DNA of 6,923 nt from Verrucomicrobiaceae bacterium (GTDB taxonomy: Bacteria; Verrucomicrobiota; Verrucomicrobiia; Verrucomicrobiales; Akkermansiaceae): positions 1 through 6,923 of the forward strand of contig JAIXVN010000631.1 in the NCBI GenBank assembly GCA_027483005.1. The letters run 5' to 3'. The position numbers and the translations under genes were made by a program. A model generated the notes under the pieces. It saw only the letters and a program-made list of their open reading frames with translations. It was not told where the DNA came from and searched no databases. Shown piece by piece: positions 1-6,923 of the stretch (position 1 is its first letter; the number at the start of each line of letters is the position of its first letter).

Positions 1-765
1 GGCTCCCTCGAAGTCGGCCCCTTCGTCCCACCCGCGCCCGTTGAGCCCAAGCAGCCTCTCACTGACGCTGAAGCCACCATCATCGTCCGCGATGAGCAGG
101 GTGAAACCACCACTCTCCAGCGCGGCAAGGCCTCCATGGCTCCCGATCTCCCAGAGCCCCAGCCGGTGCCTGAGCCCGCGCCCGGCCTCCCTCCGCGTCT
201 AGTCCGCCAGCTCGTCGTCATCAGCCTGGGCGGCACCATCTATGACCAACGTGTCAGCCACGTCCGCTGGCTCCACCCCGTCACCCAAGAGCCCTACGAG
301 GCTGATCTCGGCTACAATATCGGCCTCCTTTCCCCCATCAACCGATTCGTTCGAAACGGCGTCCCTCACCACGCCAACCTCATCTTCTCCCAGCAAAGCA
401 CCACCGGACCTTATGCCCAACGCCTTGCAGCGCTCGGTCGCCCACCCATCCCGGTTCCTCAAATCGCCCCGGACACCTACCGCCTCACCAAAGGCAACGC
501 CGAAGACCCTGCCGGACTCGCCCCACTCATCGCCCTTCACGAACTCTACCTCGCCGAAAAGCCACGCCTGGAAAAGCTTCGCGATGACCTCGCCGAGCGT
601 CGAGCTGAAGAAAAGGCCTGGGCTGACGCACACCCGAAACCCGCCGAGCCCCCCGTCTTCTGGTTCAAGCCCCACCGCAACAGCCGCTATCTCACCGAAC
701 AGGACAAGGCCGACCAACAACAAGCCGCCGAAGAACGCGCCGAACAGGAAGGAGCGCAGCCATGA
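1..765 (+). CDS. Unrecognised proline-rich/charged protein, 5' end outside window
   Basis: The frame is open from the first base of the window to the TGA at 763-765, so at least 254 residues are encoded and the true start lies upstream; the ATG at 136 is internal to an already open frame and is not supported as the start. The visible protein begins with a proline/glutamate-rich stretch (PVPEPAPGLPPR), continues with a probably folded core that starts VRQLVVISLGGTIYD, and ends with a very charged Glu/Lys/Ala-rich, probably helical tail (LEKLRDDLAERRAEEKAWADA onward). I see no membrane segment or catalytic motif and do not recognise the family. Its stop overlaps the start of the next gene (ATGA), and the Shine-Dalgarno of that gene lies inside its last codons, so the two are translated together. 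Its GC-rich, C-ending codon use matches the first third of the next gene, suggesting both belong to the same older operon chassis. A carrier or accessory role for the exported protein is possible from context alone. Confidence 0.75.
   Translation, partial: GSLEVGPFVPPAPVEPKQPLTDAEATIIVRDEQGETTTLQRGKASMAPDLPEPQPVPEPAPGLPPRLVRQLVVISLGGTIYDQRVSHVRWLHPVTQEPYEADLGYNIGLLSPINRFVRNGVPHHANLIFSQQSTTGPYAQRLAALGRPPIPVPQIAPDTYRLTKGNAEDPAGLAPLIALHELYLAEKPRLEKLRDDLAERRAEEKAWADAHPKPAEPPVFWFKPHRNSRYLTEQDKADQQQAAEERAEQEGAQP
749..754 (+). promoter_or_regulatory. Shine-Dalgarno for the exported NlpC/P60-like protein
   Basis: AAGGAG stands 7 bases before the ATG at 762, ideal spacing. It decides the start: the alternative in-frame ATGs at 804 and 828 have no comparable site, although they lie closer to the hydrophobic signal core. 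The site is inside the coding region of the upstream gene, which fits translational coupling. Confidence 0.75.
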
Positions 766-2798
766 CCCTTCTCTCCCCTTCGATCTTCAACGTTGGACGT
801 TCGATGTTCAATGTTCCCATCTGTCTCATGATTTTAGTCTCCGGCCTCTCATCCTCCCAAACCCTCCCCGATCAAGACCTCCGCCTCGAACTTCTCCCCA
901 CCGGCGAAAAACTCCTCCACTGGACCGGTCACCCCGAACTCACCTACTTCCTCCAAGCCTCCCCAGATCTCCAAGACTGGACCTGGGCACCCAACATCGA
1001 GCCCGGCCTCAACGGCCCGATGAGCTACGAAGTCGACGGCCCCAGCGCCGGAGGCTTCTACCGCCTCCAATACACCGACCAAGCCCCTGCACCCGGAGAA
1101 ACCGTCGGCAGCGCCGACTACGACGGAGACGGCCTCACCAACCTCCAGGAAATCACCCCCCGTCCCCGGCCCGGAGGCATCGTCGGCTACACCAACCTCA
1201 AGCCCAACATCCAGACCAACCCCCTCCGCAAAGACACCGACGGCGACGGCCTCGACGACAAATGGGAAGAAGACCACGGCCTCGACCCCACCGACGACGG
1301 CAGCCGCGACATCAACAACGGCCCAAATGGAGACCCTGACGGAGACGGAGTTAACAACCTAGGCGAACAGCAGGCCAAGACCGATCCGAAAAACGGTGAG
1401 GATTTTCCGATACAAATGTACACGGCATTTCGTTATGCGTATGGAGCAGGAGATACGGTGCAAGCAGAGGGATCCTGGGGCTATTACACTTCCCATACAT
1501 ACTGGCAACCCGCTACATCTACGCAAAGTTATGATAATTACTTTAGCTTGGATATTCTCGCCAGCAAAGCTTCGGCGACTGCTTTCCCACTTGACCCCGG
1601 TCCTCTAGCCCAGGGTCAACCTTTACTGAGCACTGGAGTTTATTCGCATTGCTTGACTACTTCCGACGGATCACTTGCCGAAGGAAAAATTGAACAAAAG
1701 AGAATTTGGATTAAAGCACCCGCGAAGCCCGAGCTGCAAGAATACCCATTTTTAAAGATCACCGAAAAACGAAATCCGTTTGGGGAGAGCCCAGCGACTA
1801 CACTATCCTCCGAGGTAGTGATCATGAAAATACAACCCAATCAGATCTTTTCAGATCCTTTTGATCTTTCTGTTATTCCTGATTCTGTTTCGAGTTTTTG
1901 GATGGCCGCATCCTGCAGACTAATCCCAATTAAAATCAATATTCATGAACCAAACAAAGAACCTCCCAGCGACGGAGTTCTTGTAAAGGCGGGAGAAAAA
2001 TTAGTCTACGAGATCACAAACGAATCATTACCTCCTGGCATCTCAGTTACGTGGGACTACAAAATATTGAGAGGAGATGGTTTTTTTGAAGTGTGGACAG
2101 CATTTGGAACAGGAAATAAAATTGAGATCGCAACACAAAGCGCCGGCATTTTCAAAATTCGAGCAAAAATCGCAATCCCTGGGCAAGAATCCCCAAAGTA
2201 CTTGTATTACGTCAGGGAGCGTGATGACCCCCATGGGAAAGACAGTGCTGGCACCATGAATCCAAAATACAAAAAAGGGCAAATTCAATTTGTTGGTGTC
2301 ACAGAAGGAGAGCTGCAGTTGGGAATTGTCAAAAAAGCAAGAAGTTTCCTTGGTTCCACAGCTTACTCGAAATCGGTAAGCGTCGTAGCTACGCCTACTC
2401 TAACAGCAGGAATCGGCTCGAATAAATGTAACATTTTTGTTTATCATATGGCAACGAATGCAGGTGCCTCGATACCGCTCGATGTGGCTGGTTCCCCACC
2501 AAGAGCCTTCGACTGGTACGACAGCAAGTTTCCAATTTCAGGTTGGGCTTGGTTGTTTAGCACTGATACAGTTAAGCCCGGAGCCATAGTATCTCGCTAT
2601 ATGGAAGGAGGGTCACTGGAAGACATTTTTCTAGATTGGGATGTTCATATTCCACATACTAGCGCTCACGTCGGGATACTTGACTACGATGGTGCATGGA
2701 TCAATGCGGGACCAAGGAACGTTAATCGATATCCTCACATATCTGACGCAGCGTATCAAGAAGCTCATTATCGAAAAGCTAACATCCCGCCTCCATGA
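762..2798 (+). CDS. Exported Ca-binding-repeat protein with C-terminal NlpC/P60-like (papain-fold) domain; putative cell-wall toxin
   Basis: This 678-residue protein is built from modules. Residues 1-33 look like a Sec signal peptide: hydrophobic core VPICLMILVSGL at about 18-29, cleavage probably near SSSQ; there is no lipobox. Residues 41-104 resemble the small beta-sandwich segments (TYFLQASPDLQDWT ... GGFYRLQY) common in exported verrucomicrobial proteins. Three thrombospondin-type-3-like calcium motifs follow: DYDGDG at 119-124, DTDGDG at 158-163 and DPDGDG at 191-196. Residues 215-520 are unassigned, with Ig-like character near 400-470. Residues 520-675 carry papain-like landmarks: NKCNIFVY with Cys556, a KPGAIV strand at 605-610 in the place of the family's PGDLV motif, SAHVGIL with His636, and WINAGP with Asn648 twelve residues after the His, giving a Cys-His-Asn triad. 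Such domains usually cleave peptidoglycan peptides or amides. Codon use changes from GC-rich to AT-richer just after the calcium repeats. The gene overlaps both neighbours by ATGA. I infer a secreted peptidoglycan-attacking toxin; a self-processing or housekeeping wall hydrolase is the alternative. Confidence 0.85.
   Translation: MTLLSPSIFNVGRSMFNVPICLMILVSGLSSSQTLPDQDLRLELLPTGEKLLHWTGHPELTYFLQASPDLQDWTWAPNIEPGLNGPMSYEVDGPSAGGFYRLQYTDQAPAPGETVGSADYDGDGLTNLQEITPRPRPGGIVGYTNLKPNIQTNPLRKDTDGDGLDDKWEEDHGLDPTDDGSRDINNGPNGDPDGDGVNNLGEQQAKTDPKNGEDFPIQMYTAFRYAYGAGDTVQAEGSWGYYTSHTYWQPATSTQSYDNYFSLDILASKASATAFPLDPGPLAQGQPLLSTGVYSHCLTTSDGSLAEGKIEQKRIWIKAPAKPELQEYPFLKITEKRNPFGESPATTLSSEVVIMKIQPNQIFSDPFDLSVIPDSVSSFWMAASCRLIPIKINIHEPNKEPPSDGVLVKAGEKLVYEITNESLPPGISVTWDYKILRGDGFFEVWTAFGTGNKIEIATQSAGIFKIRAKIAIPGQESPKYLYYVRERDDPHGKDSAGTMNPKYKKGQIQFVGVTEGELQLGIVKKARSFLGSTAYSKSVSVVATPTLTAGIGSNKCNIFVYHMATNAGASIPLDVAGSPPRAFDWYDSKFPISGWAWLFSTDTVKPGAIVSRYMEGGSLEDIFLDWDVHIPHTSAHVGILDYDGAWINAGPRNVNRYPHISDAAYQEAHYRKANIPPP
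779..813 (+). repeat. Heptanucleotide tandem repeat (5 units) inside a signal-peptide coding region
   Basis: Five consecutive 7-base units are visible: TTCGATC, TTCAACG, TTGGACG, TTCGATG, TTCAATG (consensus TTCRAYG), followed by a decayed TTCCCAT at 814-820. Because three heptamers equal seven codons, the encoded N-region itself repeats (SIFNVGR / SMFNV). The array lies between the SD-supported ATG at 762 and the hydrophobic signal core. One in-frame ATG (804) is created by the repeat itself. Loss or gain of one unit would change the reading frame from 762. Confidence 0.8.
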
Positions 2799-3607
2799 GA
2801 CATCTCCACAAAGTTGTTAAACTGATTGCAATAAACTTTCTAATTATTCCGGAATTGGCTTTAGCTAAGATTCCCGATGTTGTAACAGACTACCTAAGAA
2901 ACGAGAGACATCGCGTTTCCGAAGATGGCGTTATACATTCTCAACAATCACCCGGCACTCTTGATTTTGTTCGAGGAGTCGTTCAAAATTGGCGGGAAAT
3001 TGTTGATGATTTGCCTTCAGTTGCTGGAGACGGAAGAAAGCAATCCCTTATCATTGTCGCGGGAGAGTACCTACCGCCTCAAGAATATGTTGATTTTGTT
3101 GATTCGCTCTGCGAACGTCGAGAGCAAGGCAAATTGGTTCCTGAAGCGCTATGTGCAGTTCTTTGGGCGGATATGGCAAAGGGAGACTTCCTCAGCTACA
3201 ATTACGACAATCCCCGCGTTGGAGCCGTCATCGATAAAATTGAAGATATTGTTACCAGGGACTTCCCCAATGAATGGAATGAGTATTTCACTGCCTTAAA
3301 GTCAGGCAAACTAAAGGTCGAAGCAATCAATCGGAGAAAAGCTGACAATCGCGCAATGCCTGAATCTTACGCCGAAAATAACCTCGAAAACTATCAGAAG
3401 CTGGTCGGTGGAAGCATTACGAAGGATATTAAGTTGATTGCAACAAAGCCAGCTGAAGCCGTTGCCTCATTAGCGAGTAAAAATCGCTCTAAATGGAGCA
3501 TGTATGCAGCCTTGCTATTAATTGTTGGAGGTATTGTTGTATTGCGGATAATCTTCAATAGAAGAAAAAATATTGCAAGTTTGATTAGAAAATCCAGAGG
3601 CCGATGA
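2795..3607 (+). CDS. Exported protein with C-terminal membrane anchor; putative immunity protein
   Basis: This encodes 270 residues I do not recognise by family. The first 24 form a signal peptide: basic start (MRHLHKVVK), hydrophobic run LIAINFLIIPELALA, and a good signal peptidase I site, ALA before Lys25. Residues 25-233 are soluble, charged and probably mostly helical, with no catalytic motif that I can identify. Residues 235-253 (MYAALLLIVGGIVVLRIIF) are a single membrane segment, followed by a strongly basic tail (NRRKN ... RKSRGR) that should stay in the cytoplasm. The bulk therefore faces the periplasm. The start ATG overlaps the stop of the upstream gene (ATGA) and has no clear Shine-Dalgarno, so translation probably depends on coupling to the upstream gene. 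Base composition is AT-rich like the 3' part of that gene (18 of 60 G/C at 3541-3600). Position, coupling and compartment fit an immunity protein guarding the periplasm against the upstream papain-like domain; a processing partner or receptor is also possible. Confidence 0.8.
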   Translation: MRHLHKVVKLIAINFLIIPELALAKIPDVVTDYLRNERHRVSEDGVIHSQQSPGTLDFVRGVVQNWREIVDDLPSVAGDGRKQSLIIVAGEYLPPQEYVDFVDSLCERREQGKLVPEALCAVLWADMAKGDFLSYNYDNPRVGAVIDKIEDIVTRDFPNEWNEYFTALKSGKLKVEAINRRKADNRAMPESYAENNLENYQKLVGGSITKDIKLIATKPAEAVASLASKNRSKWSMYAALLLIVGGIVVLRIIFNRRKNIASLIRKSRGR

Positions 3608-3622
3608 ATTTAGCTTCCGTTT

Positions 3623-3866
3623 GGCAGTTCTGAGGCCCTAGATGACAGCTCGGGGACTCCGGATGGCAGTTCGAGGACTCCGTTTGCCACTTCGGGCGCT
3701 CCGGAGGGCAGTTCGAGGACTCCGGAGAGCAGTTCGAGGACTCCGGAGAGCAGTTCGAGGGCTCCGGAGGGCAGTTCTGGAGGGCAGTTCGGGAGCTCCG
3801 GAAGGCAGTTCGAGGGCTCCGGAGGGCAGTTCGAGGGCTCCGGAGGGCAGTTTGGATGCTTCGGTT
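3623..3866. repeat. 21-bp tandem repeat array, 12 units, with phased CTCCGGAG palindromes
   Basis: Units start at 3623, 3644, 3665, 3686, 3707, 3728, 3749, 3770, 3783, 3804, 3825 and 3846. A typical unit begins GGCAGTTCGAGG and ends CTCCGGAG. Outer units (1, 2, 12) are the most diverged and the central ones nearly identical, as expected for an array maintained by unequal exchange or slippage. The unit at 3770 is only 13 bases, an 8-base loss. The 8-base palindrome CTCCGGAG is perfect at 3699, 3720, 3741, 3762, 3817 and 3838, with near matches at 3657 and 3796. The array begins 16 bases after the stop of the membrane-anchored protein gene. Because the unit is a multiple of three, all frames stay open and give heptapeptide-repeat translations on both strands; I regard these as artefacts of periodicity. 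Function unknown: protein-binding array, RNA structure or selfish repeat are all possible. Confidence 0.9.
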
Positions 3867-4026
3867 GACAGTACGCTGAACATCATGCTGGAAAACCCCC
3901 GGGAAGGGAGACTCCGAAGAAAAAGTCGGATTTGCCAGGCAAGTGGCTTGTCCTTGGCCAACATGGTTTCTAGCATCTGCCCTCATCCGGGAAGGCGCTT
4001 GCCGTTCGGAGAACTTTTTTGAAGCG
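3867..4026 (+). other. Leader region of acs
   Basis: This is the remainder of the gene-free stretch between the tandem repeat and acs. A consensus-like TTGACA lies at 3865-3870 at the end of the repeat array, but no good -10 hexamer follows at 16-18 bases, so I do not call a promoter. I see no strong terminator hairpin with a U-run after the upstream operon, no riboswitch I can recognise and no tRNA. A GGAG at 4008-4011 is 15 bases from the acs ATG, farther than usual. Confidence 0.4.
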
Positions 4027-5973
<1,947 letters not shown>

Positions 5974-5981
5974 ATTTTGCC

Positions 5982-6854
5982 ATGACCCCCACCAAATTCT
6001 TCATCGCCCGTGTGGCGCAGGCTTTCGGCATGCACCGAAAGAACAGGCGCATGTCAGACGCCGCAAACGAGATGCACCTTCTGCGCGACGCGGAGACGGT
6101 GCTGGGTGCGGCGATCTGGGAGCGCGTGGAGCACATCGAGGAACTGTCGGTGGAGTACTGGAACCTCCGGCGCCTCGTGAAGGAACGTGACGAGATCCGG
6201 GTCAAGGTGGAGTTGTGCAATCAGAAGCTTGAAGCCGCCCACGAGGAGCGCGCCTTGCTCCTCAACTCGAAGCCGGAACCGCATCTGGACCTCATGGCCG
6301 AACGTGGGCAGATCATGGCGAAGCTCGAGACCCTGGCGCGGCAGCGGGACGAGGTCGTCTTGAGAGCCCGCGAGGTGAGGAGGGCCTATGAGGGCATGAA
6401 GATGAAGCTGGAGGTCCTTGGAAAGGAAACCTCTGAGGATCACCCCGACCTGGTCGGAGTCCGGGAGAAGCTCGAAGAATTCAAGGGCCGATTCAGCGAA
6501 CTCAAGGTTCAACGCGCCGCAGTCGCCAAGGAACTGGAGGACGGCGATGCCGAGTTGGACGAACTCGACAAGAAGCTGTCCGAGATCCGCCAGGAACGGC
6601 GCGATCAGGCCTCGGAAGCCTTCCAGATCATCGGTGAGGCCAACCGCGAAATCTCCGGCCACCGGGCGGAACTCGGTCTGATCGAGACCCAGATCAGCCA
6701 GCTCTATTCAGAAATCGGTCGTCACGTCAGCCGCAACCGTGGTCGCAGCCCGGCCTGCGCGGAAGCGGCGAAAGGACATGATTCCCTGGTGGGGATCATG
6801 CGCAGCCTGCGTTCCTCGATCTCCATGAACCACCGCCTCTCCGGGCAGTCCTGA
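5982..6854 (+). CDS. Long coiled-coil protein of unknown function, downstream of acs
   Basis: This encodes up to 290 residues and begins 8 bases after the acs stop, so it is probably co-transcribed with acs. Residues about 45-250 are nearly continuous charged helix with heptad character, in two segments: roughly 50-150 (EELSVEYWNLRRLVKERDEI onward) and 155-245 (REKLEEFKGRFSELKVQRAA onward), broken near SEDHPDL at 151-157. The C-terminal 40 residues are Ser/Arg-rich and not coiled. No signal peptide, membrane segment or enzymatic motif is visible, so the protein is presumably cytoplasmic and structural or a scaffold. The start is uncertain: ATG 5982 gives a basic N-terminus (MTPTKFFIARVAQAFGMHRKNRR), while ATG 6030 and ATG 6051 (MSDAANEMHLL) are alternatives; none has a clear Shine-Dalgarno. 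Codon use is GC-rich and matches acs, so this looks native. General resemblance to SMC-like or tropomyosin-like coiled coils in searches would reflect composition only. Confidence 0.8.
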   Translation: MTPTKFFIARVAQAFGMHRKNRRMSDAANEMHLLRDAETVLGAAIWERVEHIEELSVEYWNLRRLVKERDEIRVKVELCNQKLEAAHEERALLLNSKPEPHLDLMAERGQIMAKLETLARQRDEVVLRAREVRRAYEGMKMKLEVLGKETSEDHPDLVGVREKLEEFKGRFSELKVQRAAVAKELEDGDAELDELDKKLSEIRQERRDQASEAFQIIGEANREISGHRAELGLIETQISQLYSEIGRHVSRNRGRSPACAEAAKGHDSLVGIMRSLRSSISMNHRLSGQS

Positions 6855-6903
6855 AAAGGGCTCCCGGGTTGAAAGTTGGGGGAGCGGACGGCGCAGAACT
6901 CGT

Positions 6904-6913
6904 TTGACGTCAA
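6904..6913. promoter_or_regulatory. Palindrome TTGACGTCAA near the window end
   Basis: A perfect 10-base palindrome lies 49 bases after the last stop codon, next to a second small palindrome ACCGGT (6913-6918). It could be an operator half-site for a gene beyond the window, or chance. The gene-free 6855-6923 tail has no hairpin with a U-run that I would call a terminator. Confidence 0.2.
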
Positions 6914-6923
6914 CCGGTCAGAC

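Noticed and set aside
242..1339. Plus-strand frame of 365 codons overlapping the first two genes
   Set aside because: The product is a Pro/Arg/Ser-rich translation typical of an out-of-frame reading of C-rich codons, and the two overlapping genes have better domain and ribosome-site support.
3623..3866. CRISPR array
   Set aside because: The units are contiguous with no unique spacers between them.
3865..3893. TTGACA as a -35 box for acs
   Set aside because: At 16-18 bases downstream there is no hexamer resembling TATAAT; the sequence near 3888 is CTGGAA.
3913..3930. TCCGA/TCGGA inverted repeat as a terminator
   Set aside because: Only a 5-base stem with an 8-base loop and no U-run follows.
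3943..4026. Upstream GTG start adding 28 residues to Acs
   Set aside because: The extension is Trp/Ala/Cys-rich, unlike Acs N-termini, and ATG 4027 gives the standard length of about 650 residues.

Overview
The window looks like chromosomal DNA from a Gram-negative bacterium, most likely of the Verrucomicrobiota (the Luteolibacter/Haloferula side would fit). Three things suggest this: a secreted protein joining a short beta-sandwich-like segment to DxDGDG calcium-binding (thrombospondin type 3) repeats in the style common in that phylum; a GC-rich background with C-ending codons; and short-period tandem repeats in and between genes. The assignment is an inference from style, not from a marker gene.

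Bases 1-3607 carry three tightly overlapping genes on the + strand, joined by two ATGA stop/start overlaps (762-765 and 2795-2798). The first is the 3' part of an unrecognised proline-rich and charged protein. The second is a 678-residue exported protein: signal peptide (its N-region encoded by a heptanucleotide repeat), beta-sandwich-like segment, three DxDGDG repeats, an unassigned middle, and a C-terminal papain-like (NlpC/P60 or CHAP-type) domain with a plausible Cys556-His636-Asn648 triad. The third is a 270-residue protein with a signal peptide and one C-terminal membrane anchor, so its bulk should lie in the periplasm. Base composition falls sharply at about 1370-1400, just after the calcium-binding repeats, and stays low through the third gene. 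A constant GC-rich export half joined to a variable AT-richer effector half plus a downstream membrane partner is the layout of a polymorphic toxin with its immunity protein. I propose a secreted cell-wall amidase/peptidase toxin with a periplasm-facing immunity protein. This is the most interesting content of the window and is a hypothesis.

Bases 3608-4026 hold no convincing gene. They contain a 21-bp tandem repeat (3623-3866, twelve units, one shortened by 8 bp) in which a perfect palindrome, CTCCGGAG, recurs every 21 bp, about two helical turns.

Bases 4027-6854 return to GC-rich housekeeping-type sequence: a complete acetyl-CoA synthetase gene (acs) with all core motifs, followed 8 bp later by a gene for a long coiled-coil protein of unknown function, probably co-transcribed. 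The last 69 bases hold no gene, only a small palindrome (TTGACGTCAA).
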